A stretch of DNA of 64,000 bases from an uncultured Carboxylicivirga sp. (GCA_947491945.1 CANLLN010000007.1:1-64000), one strand, 5' to 3'; positions 19,201 to 31,846 are shown, numbered from the stretch's first letter. Notes: a model not told the origin generated them from the sequence alone. A program made the numbers and translations.

Positions 19201-19634
19201 TAATGGCGCTTTTCCAGGGAACAGCCGGTGGATATGGATACATGGATTTTAGTGCCATTGGCGGTGTTAGTGGTGATTCTAACAAGCCTTCAGCGATGTG
19301 GAAAGATCGTTGGACACCTACTAACACAAATACTTCGGTACCACGCGTTACCGATTCAGAATATGGGGTTAGTATGCCACAAAGTCAAACCACTGAATAT
19401 TGGTTGAGAAGTACGAACTTCCTTCGTTTGAAGAATCTGCAAGTAGGTTACAACGTGCCGGAGCATATCCTTGAGAAAGTGGGTATATCCAGAGCACGAA
19501 TTTATTACAGTGGCGACAACCTGTTTACAATCACCGATTTTATTAAGGGCTTCGATCCTGAAGCACCTTCCGGACGCGGAAGTGGCTACCCTGTGGTGAT
19601 GGTTAATTCTTTTGGTGTAAATGTTACATTTTAA
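16293..19634 (+). CDS. susC: SusC-like TonB-dependent transporter with STN domain (locus B)
   Basis: A 1113-residue outer-membrane glycan importer from the ATG at 16293. This start is preferred over the in-frame ATG at 16242 because it begins MKKK and sits in the same context (ACAAnTTTATGAAAAAA) as the susC at 31847. Domains: long signal sequence, STN (48-120), carboxypeptidase-regulatory-like (132-205), DEVVVVGYG (212-220), plug (about 225-345) and barrel. The regulatory-like domain is almost identical to that of the locus C SusC (GVNVFEKSNPTNGVITGIDG), although the barrels differ. susD follows after 12 bp. Confidence 0.94.
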   Translation: MKKKQKPWEWCKHSLSRQLRIMKVLSVLMLVGIMQAYAVTGMSQDKNVSLKLKEAKMLDVISELEKQSGYTFFFSPQSIDVEQTISVDVKQQNMSEVLDALFGNSDVNYRIIDNRVILTKQVQQLGNQKQTLTVNGSVRDKHGEPLPGVNVFEKSNPTNGVITGIDGNYRIEVSSPEAVVTFSYIGFESQSVEVAGRNNINITLLEETTGLDEVVVVGYGVQKKVNLTGSVATVDSKMLDNRPMSNVSAGLSGLLPGVYVKQSSGMPGNDGGTIRIRGTGTLNNSSPMVIVDGVESSMSELSPEDIGSISVLKDAASAAIYGSKAANGVILITTKKGKEGAPVVKYSGDFGWQAPTALPDFLGSADYAELYNEALENEGKSKRFSDEDIALFRNGTDPFGHPDTDWLDMLYAGSGFQTSHNISLSGGTQYTTYRTSVNYQKQEGIIEHTGKDRYNVRTNITSNPYKWLTSNVNLSYTRQTLTEPNNAYVGGGIDQIIRQAYRISPWIPYKNEDGTYGTISDGNPIAWLDQGEQINKKQNFFLGVGSLTFTLTEGLTVKGTASIRTYNEDNNEKNIEIQYNPSKYHGPTKMNQYHTGSERITGDIVANYVKSFGDHNLALMAGYHAESYDYKRTRAYRENFPSTSLGDINGGATKGMVSEGYTRELNMLSYFGRVNYDLNSKYLLEANLRYDASSRFHEDNRWGAFPSFSAGWRLSEEGFMADLKETVNNLKLRVSWGVLGNQDALNEYYPTVPTLSLGKDYPFNSEINSGAAIVQAKNKNLVWEKTTSWGIGVDLTLLSKVNVSLDYYDRHTTDIIMKVPSPETFALSDFYDNVGEMSNKGIEATFQYNDKFGQVGFNFGGNLAYNANELLALAGQNQLIDGRYLRRVGEAVDVFYGYKTDGLYQSEQGITDWAQNTLYAPSKIQPGDLRYVDVTGDNKVDGDDRTILGKSTPDFIYGFNLGADYKNFDIMALFQGTAGGYGYMDFSAIGGVSGDSNKPSAMWKDRWTPTNTNTSVPRVTDSEYGVSMPQSQTTEYWLRSTNFLRLKNLQVGYNVPEHILEKVGISRARIYYSGDNLFTITDFIKGFDPEAPSGRGSGYPVVMVNSFGVNVTF

Positions 19635-19646
19635 ACGAAACAGACA

Positions 19647-21239
19647 ATGAAAAAATATATAATTCCTTTTGCATTGGCCCTATTGGTCATGTCATGTAGC
19701 GAGTCATTTTTGAATGTGGCACCAAACGATTCGCTTTCCCCTTCTACCTTTTGGAAGACCGAAAATGATGTTCAGCTTGCACTGACAGGTTGTTATAATG
19801 ATTTTGAGGGAGGTGCCGGTTTGATGTATCGCGAATGTGGTTCGGATAATGGCTATAATAACTTCCCCTGGGAAGGCTGGACTAATATTGGTAACGGTAG
19901 CTTAACGGCTGCCAACCCTGGAAGCAGCTATTTTGGTTACTCCACTATCTATCGCTGTAATGAGTTTTTGGATAATGCCGCCAAGGCAGATATCCCCGGG
20001 GCTGACCTGGAGATATATGAAGCACAGGTGCGTTTTGTAAGGGCCTATAAATACTATCAGTTAGTAGTGAACTATGGTGATGTGCCTCTAATTACTGTTA
20101 ACTACGAACATCCCGATGATGCCAAGGTGCCCCGCAACCCTAAGGAGGATGTGATCAAATTTATTAAGGATGAGTTGAATGCCATTATTAATATTTTACC
20201 TGCTGAATATGATGCGGCCGATTATGGTAAGGCTACCAAGGGGGCAGCACAGGCGCTCCTCATGCGCATGCAATTGTATTATGGTGAATATTCTGATGCG
20301 CTGGAAACAGCAAAAAGTATAAAAGGCTACTCGCTTCACCCTGATTTTGCAGGTTTGTTTAATCCTGAAAACGAGCAGAATAGTGAAGTTATTATGTCAG
20401 TGCAGCACACAGCTGACTTGTACAGCTTAAATTACACACCCTTTTTGCCCAACGGTAGTGGTGGTTGGTCGTCCGTAGTGCCAACCCAGCAATTGGTTGA
20501 TTGTTACGAAATGGCCAATGGCCTTACGATTGAAGAGGCTGCAGCGGCCGGTGAGTACGACGCGCAGAATCCATATAAAGATCGTGATCCACGCTTAAGA
20601 GCCAGTATTATTTATCCTGGCCAGGTGTGGCAGGGCAGTCCTTACCGTTCCATCGAAAAAGGAGATGCCAACCACTATCAAACTGCGAACAACGCTTCAA
20701 AAACGGGTTATAATTTCCGTAAATATGTGAATTACCTGGATGCTTCACCCGATGCCCCTTATTGGAATTCCGGTGCCGATATTTACATCTTCCGTTATGC
20801 TGAGGTATTGTTAACCATTGCCGAGGCAAATATAGAGTTGGGTAATGTTAATGATGAGGTGTATTCAGCGCTTGATGATGTGCGTCAGCGTGCCGGTATG
20901 CCTGCTGTAGATCGTGATAAGTATAATACGGTTGATAAACTCAGACAGCTGTTGCGCAACGAACGTCGAGTGGAGTTTGCCATGGAAGGGCTGCGTCGCG
21001 ATGATATGATTCGTTGGGGCATTGCTTCCGATGTAATGAATATTAACATGACAGGAGTACGCGAAGGAGTGGTGCTTGATACTCAAATGGAGAATGGTGA
21101 TTATAATGTACTTATGGATCAGTCACCGATTGTGGTTGAGTCAAGAACGTTTGAAGCGCCTAAAAATAATTTACTGCCCATTCCGCAGTATGCTATTGAT
21201 AAAAACCCGAATTTGAAGCCTAATAATCCGGGTTACTAA
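19647..21239 (+). CDS. susD: SusD-like glycan-binding lipoprotein (locus B)
   Basis: A 530-residue surface lipoprotein (lipobox Cys17, VMSC) with the usual SusD start SESFLNVAPNDSLSPSTFW. It has the helical core motif AQVRFVRAYKYYQLVVNYGDVPLI. C-terminal blocks are RYAEVLLTIAEANIELG, LRNERRVEFAMEGLRRDDMIRW and the terminal LLPIPQYAIDKNPNLKPNNPGY in two parts. It pairs with the SusC just upstream for capture and import of a glycan. Its length is typical for the family. Confidence 0.94.
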   Translation: MKKYIIPFALALLVMSCSESFLNVAPNDSLSPSTFWKTENDVQLALTGCYNDFEGGAGLMYRECGSDNGYNNFPWEGWTNIGNGSLTAANPGSSYFGYSTIYRCNEFLDNAAKADIPGADLEIYEAQVRFVRAYKYYQLVVNYGDVPLITVNYEHPDDAKVPRNPKEDVIKFIKDELNAIINILPAEYDAADYGKATKGAAQALLMRMQLYYGEYSDALETAKSIKGYSLHPDFAGLFNPENEQNSEVIMSVQHTADLYSLNYTPFLPNGSGGWSSVVPTQQLVDCYEMANGLTIEEAAAAGEYDAQNPYKDRDPRLRASIIYPGQVWQGSPYRSIEKGDANHYQTANNASKTGYNFRKYVNYLDASPDAPYWNSGADIYIFRYAEVLLTIAEANIELGNVNDEVYSALDDVRQRAGMPAVDRDKYNTVDKLRQLLRNERRVEFAMEGLRRDDMIRWGIASDVMNINMTGVREGVVLDTQMENGDYNVLMDQSPIVVESRTFEAPKNNLLPIPQYAIDKNPNLKPNNPGY

Positions 21240-21265
21240 ATACACGTTAATGATTAAAAGAAGGA

Positions 21266-21295
21266 AGAGGTGTCTTGACAGGCACCTCTTTTTTT
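21266..21295 (+). terminator. Terminator after susD (locus B)
   Basis: AGAGGTG (21266-21272) pairs with CACCTCT (21283-21289) and a T run follows to about 21296. The downstream beta-galactosidase may therefore need read-through or its own promoter. Confidence 0.75.
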
Positions 21296-21296
21296 A

Positions 21297-25428
<4,132 letters not shown>

Positions 25429-25450
25429 GACATGCGCTGAATAAATACAA

Positions 25451-25484
25451 AAAATCCCGCATCTGAATCAGGTGCGGGATTTTT
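25451..25484 (+). terminator. Terminator of locus B
   Basis: An 11-bp stem AAAATCCCGCA (25451-25461) with TGCGGGATTTT (25473-25483) follows the galactosidase stop by 22 bp and ends in a T run. The A run on its left side could also let it act on the other strand. Confidence 0.85.
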
Positions 25485-25530
25485 ATTATGGGTCAATATT
25501 TGTTCAATCTGAAAGAATCATATTTTTCTT

Positions 25531-25589
25531 CTTCCCTTTGCTATTAAGGGCAAGGGGAAGTACGCCGCCTCGGGCGGTGGGATGGGGAT
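25531..25589 (-). repeat. Inverted fragment of the composite hairpin repeat
   Basis: This 59-bp stretch is, on the minus strand, the first 60 or so bases of the composite repeat: ATCCCCATCCCACCGCC, then GCGTACTTCCCCTTGCC, then AAGGGAAG. It is the only minus-strand copy in the window and lacks the rest of the unit. Confidence 0.7.
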
Positions 25590-25622
25590 TCAGCAATATA
25601 GCCGACCACAGATTTGTAATAT

Positions 25623-25671
25623 AAACCACGAATGTGGTTTAACTAAAATAGCCCCGGATCAAATCCGGGGC
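25623..25671 (+). repeat. Two adjacent palindromes
   Basis: AAACCAC-gaat-GTGGTTT (25623-25640) is followed by GCCCCGGAT and ATCCGGGGC around a CAA loop (25651-25671). Both are perfect. They resemble the stems of the composite repeats in style but not in sequence. With the fragment at 25531 they fill much of the gene-free stretch 25429-25779. Confidence 0.65.
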
Positions 25672-25779
25672 TTATTAAAATGTTATTATTTTTGAGTCCT
25701 TAAGGGATTCAATTATCCTGAGCTAGCGTCAACTCCTTCCTCTTGGTGGCGGAGCATGGCGCATATAAATACTATCTCT

Positions 25780-27492
25780 TTACTTCTTTTTCTTTGTCCA
25801 GGAGTCTTTCAAAGTCACAGTACGGTTAAATATCACATTATCCTCCGTAGAATCTTTATCGATACAGAAATAGCCCAGTCGCTGAAACTGATAGCGTTCA
25901 ATGCCATCGTTAAACTTGGCGCCGGCATCTCTGTAGTTGGGCTCAATATAGGCGGTGTTAATCACCGACAGAGAGTTGGGGTTCAGGAACTCCAGAAAGT
26001 CCTTGTCCTTGTGTCCGTCGGGCGACTCATCCATAAACAAGCGATCGTATTGCTTCACCTGAATGGTTTTAGCATGTTCGATGCTTACCCAGTGCAGCGT
26101 GCCTTTCACCTTGCGGTTACTGCCTTCCATGCCACTCTTAGTATCCGGATCGTAGGTGCAGTAGATTTCTGCGATCTCACCGTTCTCATCCTTTTTGATG
26201 TCTTCGCACTTCACGATATAGGCATTTTTTAGGCGTACCTCACGGCCCACATCCATGCGGAAGAATTTACGGGGCGCATTCTCCATGAAATCATCTCGCT
26301 CAATGTATATCTCGCGACTAAATGGCAGTTTGCGGGCACCCATGCTTTCATCTTCCGGGTTATTGATGGCCTCCATCCATTCCACCTGTCCTTCTGGGTA
26401 GTTGGTGATGATGACTTTTACCGGATTTAGAACAGCATACACACGTGGTGCTTTCTTATTCAAATCTTCGCGTATGCAGTGCTCCAGGAGCGCCACATCA
26501 ATTACATTCTCGCGCTTGGCCACACCAATCTGGTCGGCAAACTTACGGATGGACTCCGGTGTATAACCTCTGCGGCGATAGCCCGAGATAGTAGGCATGC
26601 GTGGGTCGTCCCATCCGGCCACGTAATTTTCGTTTACCAGCTGAAGCAGCTTGCGTTTGCTCATCACTGTATAGTTAAGGTTGAGGCGGGCAAACTCAAT
26701 CTGACGGGGGCGTGCCTGTTCCTTTAGTTCGGGTTGAAAACTTAGTATCTGATCGAGAAACCAGTTGTATAGTGGACGGTGAACTTCAAATTCCAGTGTA
26801 CATATCGAGTGGGTGATACCTTCCATAAAATCGCCCTGACCGTGTGCAAAATCATACATGGGGTAGATGCACCAGGTGCTGCCTGTGCGGTGATGATCAG
26901 CATGTATGATGCGATACATCAGGGGGTCGCGCATGTGCATATTGGGCGATGCCATATCTATCTTGGCACGCAACACACGCTCGCCATTCTGGAATTCACC
27001 TTTGCGCATACGCTCGAATAAATCCAGATTTTCTTCAATACTACGATTGCGGTATGGACTTTCCTGACCGGGTGTCGTCGGTGTTCCTTTTTGGGCGGCT
27101 ATCTCTTCGGCACTCTGATCGTCTACATAGGCCTTCCCATTTTTGATAAAAAGAACGGCCCATTGATAGAGCTGCTCAAAATAGTCGGAGGTAAACTTGG
27201 GCTCTTCGTTCCACTGAAACCCCAGCCAGTTAACATCTTCCTTGATCGACTCCACATATTCGGTATCTTCCTTGGTGGGATTAGTATCGTCAAAGCGCAG
27301 GTTGGTACCGCCTTTATAGTGCTTACCAAGGCCAAAGTTCAGGCAGATAGATTTGGCGTGCCCAATATGCAAGTAGCCGTTGGGCTCAGGCGGGAAACGT
27401 GTTAAAACAGCGCCTCCGTTCTTATTTTCTTTTAAGTCATTATCAATCTCCTGGTGAATGAAATTCGTTTTTGGCGTTTCGTTCAATTCCAT
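25780..27492 (-). CDS. glnS: Glutaminyl-tRNA synthetase
   Basis: A 570-residue class I aminoacyl-tRNA synthetase that charges tRNA-Gln with glutamine in the cytoplasm. The HIGH motif is at residues 42-45 in LHIGHAKS, and the KMSKS equivalent is VMSKR at 276-280. The fold-specific segments [16 protein letters not shown] and [17 protein letters not shown] are typical of bacterial GlnRS, and the C-terminal half is the anticodon-binding beta-barrel. Length is close to E. coli GlnRS (554). It is transcribed divergently from folB. Confidence 0.97.
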   Translation of the reverse strand: MELNETPKTNFIHQEIDNDLKENKNGGAVLTRFPPEPNGYLHIGHAKSICLNFGLGKHYKGGTNLRFDDTNPTKEDTEYVESIKEDVNWLGFQWNEEPKFTSDYFEQLYQWAVLFIKNGKAYVDDQSAEEIAAQKGTPTTPGQESPYRNRSIEENLDLFERMRKGEFQNGERVLRAKIDMASPNMHMRDPLMYRIIHADHHRTGSTWCIYPMYDFAHGQGDFMEGITHSICTLEFEVHRPLYNWFLDQILSFQPELKEQARPRQIEFARLNLNYTVMSKRKLLQLVNENYVAGWDDPRMPTISGYRRRGYTPESIRKFADQIGVAKRENVIDVALLEHCIREDLNKKAPRVYAVLNPVKVIITNYPEGQVEWMEAINNPEDESMGARKLPFSREIYIERDDFMENAPRKFFRMDVGREVRLKNAYIVKCEDIKKDENGEIAEIYCTYDPDTKSGMEGSNRKVKGTLHWVSIEHAKTIQVKQYDRLFMDESPDGHKDKDFLEFLNPNSLSVINTAYIEPNYRDAGAKFNDGIERYQFQRLGYFCIDKDSTEDNVIFNRTVTLKDSWTKKKK

Positions 27493-27549
27493 CTGCTCGT
27501 GTTTTGTAATTAATCGAATTTACGTATTTTGATGCATGCACATCAGCTA

Positions 27550-27557
27550 CAAAAGTA
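27550..27557 (-). promoter_or_regulatory. -7 promoter element for glnS
   Basis: On the minus strand TACTTTTG matches TAnnTTTG exactly, 57 bp before the glnS ATG. A clear -33 element is not seen. Confidence 0.45.
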
Positions 27558-27601
27558 AGAGTTTTTCGACTTAAAAATCTGATGATTCGGTCTTAAAAGC
27601 T

Positions 27602-27609
27602 TATTTTCG
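27602..27609 (+). promoter_or_regulatory. Possible -7 element for folB
   Basis: TATTTTCG differs from TAnnTTTG by one base and lies 18 bp before the folB ATG, giving a very short leader. Confidence 0.35.
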
Positions 27610-27627
27610 CCAAAAAAATAAAATAGC

Positions 27628-27996
27628 ATGGAGCAAAAGCAAATGATTGGTGTTATTGAGTTGGAAGAAATGGAGTTTTACGCTTATCACGGTTGTTTTA
27701 AAGAGGAGCAGGTAGTGGGTAATCGTTTTCTTGTGAAGGTAACTTTGGAGACTGACTGTAGTAAGGCGGCCGATAGTGACGATATTAATGATGCCCTCAA
27801 TTATGTACGCGTGTATGAAATCGTGCGTGAGCAAATCATGCAGAAGTCTCACCTATTGGAACATCTAAATAAGCGCATTATCGATGGTATTTACGCACGC
27901 TTCCCACAGTTGCTGAAAGCCACCGTGAAGGTGTCGAAGATGAACCCTCCGATGGGAGGACAAATGAAATGTGTAAGTGTTACTTTTAGCCGTTAA
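27628..27996 (+). CDS. folB: Dihydroneopterin aldolase
   Basis: A 122-residue enzyme of folate synthesis that converts 7,8-dihydroneopterin to 6-hydroxymethyl-7,8-dihydropterin and glycolaldehyde. The tunnelling fold is recognisable from the N-terminal IELEEMEFYAYHGCFKEEQ strand, the YVRVYEIV segment and the HLLEHLNKRIIDGI helix. The C-terminal KMNPPMGGQMKCVSVTF is typical of the family. Length is normal. A cysteine-rich CWC gene follows after 2 bp and is probably co-transcribed. Confidence 0.93.
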   Translation: MEQKQMIGVIELEEMEFYAYHGCFKEEQVVGNRFLVKVTLETDCSKAADSDDINDALNYVRVYEIVREQIMQKSHLLEHLNKRIIDGIYARFPQLLKATVKVSKMNPPMGGQMKCVSVTFSR

Positions 27997-27998
27997 CG

Positions 27999-28190
27999 AT
28001 GGAAGCAAAAGACGAGATTGCCAAAACATGCCCGCGCTGTGGTAAGGGCTTTGTCTGCTATGCCCGGTCCCAAAAGAAATGTTGGTGCGAAGATTTTTTT
28101 ATCTCGCCCGAAAATCTTAAGCGCCTGGCAGCGAAATACAACAGCTGCCTGTGTCCTGTATGTTTGAAGATTTATAGTGAAAAGAGCTAA
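27999..28190 (+). CDS. Cysteine-rich CWC-family protein
   Basis: A 63-residue protein with eight cysteines at 11, 14, 20, 28, 30, 50, 52 and 55. The CPRCG, CWC and CLCPVC clusters match the CWC family of small putative zinc-binding proteins, whose function is not known. It starts 2 bp after folB and ends 55 bp before tRNA-Cys, so it is probably expressed from the folB promoter. Confidence 0.8.
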   Translation: MEAKDEIAKTCPRCGKGFVCYARSQKKCWCEDFFISPENLKRLAAKYNSCLCPVCLKIYSEKS

Positions 28191-28245
28191 TAAAAATTTG
28201 CGAGTAAAGATATTTATTGCTTATTTTGCAAGCCGAAAGACAAAG

Positions 28246-28316
28246 GGTTCCTTGGCCGAGTGGCTAGGCACTGGTCTGCAAAACCAGGTACGGCGGTTCG
28301 AGTCCGCCAGGAACCT
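28246..28316 (+). tRNA. tRNA-Cys (GCA)
   Basis: Cloverleaf with acceptor stem 28246-28252 with 28309-28315, anticodon stem CTGGT/ACCAG around loop CTGCAAA (anticodon GCA), and T arm GGCGG/CCGCC. The discriminator base is T (28316), the U73 identity element of cysteine tRNA. CCA is not encoded. Confidence 0.95.
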
Positions 28317-28327
28317 CAGATTAAAAC

Positions 28328-28365
28328 AAAGGATGATTTTCAGTAAGCTGAAAGTCATCCTTTTT
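28328..28365 (+). terminator. Terminator after tRNA-Cys
   Basis: A 16-bp stem (28328-28343 with 28348-28363, one T-G pair) closes a TAAG loop and runs into T residues. Confidence 0.9.
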
Positions 28366-28523
28366 ATTTAGATGCCTTTTTTAAGGAATTCATTTTTTAT
28401 TATGCAGTAGGCAATAGTTGATATACCAGACGGTTTTTTTCAGGGGAACATGAATGCTGTCAGGTGTCGCATGATGGAGTGTGACAGAAGATGTAGAAAT
28501 AAAATTTAGAATATAGAGTAAAA

Positions 28524-28718
28524 ATGGACGGGAGAGAAAGAAAAAACATTAAGAAGGGAACAAAAGTAGCAATTCTTCAAAAGCAGGATGAGCGTTCAGG
28601 ACATTTGACCCATGGCGTAGTTCAAGAGGTAACAGAAGATGTGTCATTTCATTTGAAGGGTATTGAGTGTAAGCTGAAGACTGGCCAGGTGGGGCGTGTA
28701 AAGATGATCAAACTGTAA
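28524..28718 (+). CDS. YwbE-like (DUF2196) small protein
   Basis: A 64-residue basic protein with the family pattern MDGRERKNIKKGTKV at the start, KQDERSGHLTHGVVQEV in the middle and LKTGQVGRVKMIKL at the end. The family is widespread in bacteria and of unknown function; the fold is probably a small SH3-like beta-barrel. It stands alone between two terminators. The recognition is by sequence pattern. Confidence 0.82.
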   Translation: MDGRERKNIKKGTKVAILQKQDERSGHLTHGVVQEVTEDVSFHLKGIECKLKTGQVGRVKMIKL

Positions 28719-28743
28719 CAGCGAATTGTTCGAAAATAAGTGA

Positions 28744-28771
28744 GGGTGTCCTACATAGGGCACCCTTTTTT
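28744..28771 (+). terminator. Terminator after the YwbE-like gene
   Basis: GGGTGTCC (28744-28751) pairs with GGGCACCC (28758-28765) through one T-G pair, and six T residues follow. Confidence 0.82.
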
Positions 28772-28811
28772 GGTAACACTTATCGGATGACTAACCTCAC
28801 AAGCATCTACT

Positions 28812-29131
28812 AATGTACACGGCGCTTATGAAGTAAACGCTTTTCTTAAAGCCCGAAGGACTTAAAAGTGAATAAGGAACGGTTCATATGTCAATGAATG
28901 AGAACCTTGAGTATGCGTTAGTAGATCTTAATTCAGAACCCGAAGGGTTCAAATATCAATAGCCACAGGTGACAACCTGTGGTGTTCATCTTACAATATT
29001 CACCAACCCCGGAGTGGGTTGAATATCAGGAACGATTCCCTAGAAGCAAGATTTGCATAAGGAGCCGTTCCGTTACTTTAAGGATCGCATCTGATTTACA
29101 TTACACAGATTAAGCTGCGATCCGGTTTTAA
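28812..29131 (+). repeat. Composite multi-hairpin repeat, unit B1 (5' truncated)
   Basis: A copy of the repeat seen at 181-1318. It begins inside the unit (AATGTACACGGCGCTTATG) and keeps the GAACCC/GGGTTC, CCACAGG/CCTGTGG, CAACCC/GGGTTG and GGATCGCA/TGCGATCC stems. It lacks the first ACTGCC and CTTCCC hairpins. Confidence 0.85.
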
Positions 29132-29512
29132 TGATCCTCATTCCACTGCCTATGGCAGTGCACTTCCCCTTGCCTTCAAGGGCAAAGGGAAGAATGCACA
29201 CAGCGCTTATGAAGTAAAAGCTTTTCTTAAACCCCGAAGGACTTAAAAGTGAATAAGGAACGGTTCATATATCAATGAATGAGAATCTTGAGTATGCGTT
29301 AGTAGATCTTAATTCAGAACCCGAAGGGTTCAAATATCTATAGCCACAGGTGACAACCTGTGGTGTTCATCTTACAATATTCACCAACCCCGGAGTGGGT
29401 TGAATATCAGGAACGATTCCCTAGAAGCAAGATTTGCATAAGGAGCCGTTCCGTTATTTTAAGGATCGCATCTGATTTACATTATACAGAATTAGCTGCG
29501 ATCCGGTGTTAA
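29132..29512 (+). repeat. Composite multi-hairpin repeat, unit B2 (complete)
   Basis: A full 381-bp unit starting TGATCCTCATTCCACTGCC. It is closer to unit B1 than to the A units (for example both read GAACGATTCCC where A units usually read GAACGGTTCCC), so the two arrays appear to evolve as local families. Confidence 0.85.
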
Positions 29513-29610
29513 TGATCCCCATCCCACTGCCATGGCAGCGTACTTCCCCTTGCCTTCAAGGGCAAAGGGAAGAATGTGCAAGGCGATTAAGAAGCAAGTG
29601 CTTTCTTAGA
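29513..29610 (+). repeat. Composite multi-hairpin repeat, unit B3 (3' truncated)
   Basis: The first 95-100 bp of another unit, ending after the AGCAAGTGCTTTCTTAGATC stretch. The rest of the gap to 29813 has a small CATAGG-agcc-CCTATG hairpin near 29648 and no gene. Confidence 0.75.
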
Positions 29611-29813
29611 TCTCAAAAGCTTCGATCCTTGCAAAAATGAACAGAACCCATAGGAGCCCCTATGTATGCGAAGGGTATTATAATGTTGCAACACTTATAA
29701 GATCCCTAATCTCACAAACAACTGTCAAGTCATCCGATATGTAAGTTCAGAGTAGCATCTTGTATTGAACTATTCTGTTTGTCACGATAGTTATTATCTT
29801 CGTAGCCGGTTTT

Positions 29814-30389
29814 ATGAGAGAATCTGATGATATATCCGAAAAGTTCCTGATGCAGCAGTTTATTCAGGGAAACGAAAAGGCTTTTGATGCTGTTTTTCGA
29901 AAGTACTATAAGTTGCTATGCGCACGGGCTGTTATTTATATTAAAGATAATGATCGGGCTCAGAGTATTGTGCAGGATTGCTTTGTCAGTCTTTGGGAAA
30001 AGCGTCACTCCCTGGGTACGATTGAAAAACTGCATCCCTTCTTGGCAACCGCGGTGCGCAACAAAGCATTAGATTTTCTGCGTAAGGAAGCTTCGGAGAG
30101 CAAGCTCATTGATGCCTTAAAAGTGTCGGAGGGCGAAGTCCTTATCGATAATATGGCCATCACCCTTGAATTTGAAGAGCAACTGATGACGGCTATCTCA
30201 ATGTTGCCAGATCGCTGTAGGGAGGCTTTTCAGTACAGCCGTTTCGAAGGAATGACCTATTCAGAAATTGCAGTTAACATGAATATATCGGTTAAGGCAG
30301 TGGAAGCCTTAATCGGTCGGTCTTTAAAGTTGTTAAGGCGCGAAATGATAGATTACCTTCCGCTTTTTGTTCTGTTGTTTATTAAGTAA
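29814..30389 (+). CDS. ECF RNA polymerase sigma factor (locus C)
   Basis: A 191-residue ECF sigma factor. Region 2 holds QSIVQDCFVSLWEKR and region 4 holds GMTYSEIAVNMNISVKAVEA, with a hydrophobic C-terminal tail (YLPLFVLLFIK). Unlike the other two loci, it is separated from fecR by 318 bp. It should direct locus C, in response to a signal passed by the SusC STN domain and FecR. Confidence 0.92.
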   Translation: MRESDDISEKFLMQQFIQGNEKAFDAVFRKYYKLLCARAVIYIKDNDRAQSIVQDCFVSLWEKRHSLGTIEKLHPFLATAVRNKALDFLRKEASESKLIDALKVSEGEVLIDNMAITLEFEEQLMTAISMLPDRCREAFQYSRFEGMTYSEIAVNMNISVKAVEALIGRSLKLLRREMIDYLPLFVLLFIK

Positions 30390-30636
30390 AGGCCTAATTG
30401 CCAATTATCTTCTTGTGTCAAACACGCCATTAACCTGAGGAAGCCATCCAGCCTGTTGACTGCAAGCGCGAAGCGGCATGTCTAGCTATTAAGCAAATTT
30501 CATTAAGGCATACTCGTTGCTCGTGCAGTTTCAAAAGATGTACTACAGTGTGAATTTGTAAAAATATGCGTATCTCTTAGTTTATTGTTAGTCAGTATCA
30601 TACACCTATAATCTATTTATCATCCTCAATCCAACT
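30390..30636 (+). other. Extra non-coding sequence between sigma and fecR (locus C)
   Basis: This 247-bp stretch is absent from loci A and B. I see no open frame, repeat or strong hairpin in it. Confidence 0.4.
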
Positions 30637-30694
30637 AAAAAAAAGTTAATTTTTTATATAGGGTATGTGGGGGTAGGTTTCGTCTGTTAAGTAG
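30637..30694 (+). promoter_or_regulatory. Candidate fecR promoter motif (locus C)
   Basis: An eight-A tract (30637-30644), TAGGG at 30659-30663 and CGTCTGTTAAGTAG at 30681-30694, 17 bp later, repeat the layout found before fecR in locus A. The motif ends 13 bp before the fecR ATG. Confidence 0.4.
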
Positions 30695-30707
30695 AAGAGC
30701 GAAAATA

Positions 30708-31730
30708 ATGGATAATACAATAGATCAATTGCTGGCAAAATATTTTGCTGATAAAGTGACTCCGGATGAAAAGGAGCAGGTGGAAGCATGGCGCAGCAGT
30801 TCGGTAGATAATCAACGGCATTTCGATCATTATCAGCAGCTTTGGAATAGGGCTGCACAAGCATCATTCATCGATGACCAAACCCTGGAAACCGCTTTGA
30901 AGGCTACTAAAAGCCGTTTGAGGTTGCATACTGTTAATAAGCTTTACTGGCGCATCATCCGTCAGGTGGCAGCCGTACTTATCATCTCTGTAGGTTTAGC
31001 TGCCCTATATCAAACGTTGGATTTGTCAGTATCGACCGTTAAGGAGGATACGGTGGCTATGCAGCAGGTAAGGGCTGTGGCAGGCGGTAGCACTAAATTG
31101 CAATTACCCGATGGTTCAGTAGCGCATCTTTTTTCGGGCAGTACACTTACTTTCCCCGTGGTGTTTTCCTCAGAGCACCGTAGTGTAAAACTTGTGGGCG
31201 AAGGATTTTTTGAAGTCACCCATAAAACGGATCATCCATTTATCGTAAAAACCCATGGGTTGAATATTAGGGTGTTGGGTACTTCTTTTAATGTAAGGGC
31301 AAATCAGGATGAGGACTATGTGGAAACTGTACTGGTAGAAGGATCTGTAATGCTTGAACATGAAGAAAATGGACATGTGAATGTATTAAAAACACTCAAG
31401 CCTAATCAGCGCTCCGTGTATCACTATGCATCCAATCGACTAAAGGTAATTGATCAACCGGATGTATCTGTTTACACAGCCTGGAAGGAAGGGCGACTTA
31501 TTTTTGATGCCACGCCCCTTGCCGAAGTTGCCCATAGGTTAGAAGAGTGGTATCAAATAGATATTGATATTGAAAGCGAGACCATTAAAGAATACAAAAT
31601 AACGGGTGAGTTTAGCGGTGAGCCACTGCAGGAAGTGCTACAACTTATACGCTTAACTTCGCCTATTGAGTTTAAAATTGAAAAAAATGACAAGCGTATG
31701 GTGAAAAAGGTATTGTTAAAAGAAAAGTAA
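30708..31730 (+). CDS. FecR-family anti-sigma factor (locus C)
   Basis: A 340-residue anti-sigma factor with a cytoplasmic segment (1-80), a membrane helix (about 84-103), a periplasmic FecR domain (LQLPDGSVAHLFSGSTL, GEGFFEV, VLGTSFNV; about 115-215) and a C-terminal DUF4974 domain (about 255-330). The fecR-susC order is the same as in loci A and B. It should restrain the sigma factor encoded at 29814. Confidence 0.92.
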   Translation: MDNTIDQLLAKYFADKVTPDEKEQVEAWRSSSVDNQRHFDHYQQLWNRAAQASFIDDQTLETALKATKSRLRLHTVNKLYWRIIRQVAAVLIISVGLAALYQTLDLSVSTVKEDTVAMQQVRAVAGGSTKLQLPDGSVAHLFSGSTLTFPVVFSSEHRSVKLVGEGFFEVTHKTDHPFIVKTHGLNIRVLGTSFNVRANQDEDYVETVLVEGSVMLEHEENGHVNVLKTLKPNQRSVYHYASNRLKVIDQPDVSVYTAWKEGRLIFDATPLAEVAHRLEEWYQIDIDIESETIKEYKITGEFSGEPLQEVLQLIRLTSPIEFKIEKNDKRMVKKVLLKEK

Positions 31731-31757
31731 GTGGTAATGAGGCTGGGGTTCAGGAAA

Positions 31758-31787
31758 AACGGAAAGGTGCGCCAACACCTTCCCGTT
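31758..31787 (+). terminator. Hairpin in the fecR-susC gap (locus C)
   Basis: AACGG-A-AAGGTG pairs with CACCTT-C-CCGTT around a CGCCAA loop (11 pairs, one A-C mismatch). It is followed by TAAAAAA rather than a T run. Its place matches the hairpins at 4839 and 16207. Confidence 0.5.
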
Positions 31788-31846
31788 AAAAAATGAGAAC
31801 CCATGGTCTTGAGTTCTAATTTTTAAGTCAAAATTATTACAAGTTT

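Noticed and set aside
28177-28371. A 64-codon frame across tRNA-Cys
   Set aside because: It overlaps the whole tRNA and its terminator, so it is not a gene.
28812-29610. Possible insertion sequence
   Set aside because: No transposase frame and no terminal inverted repeats at the array ends were found.
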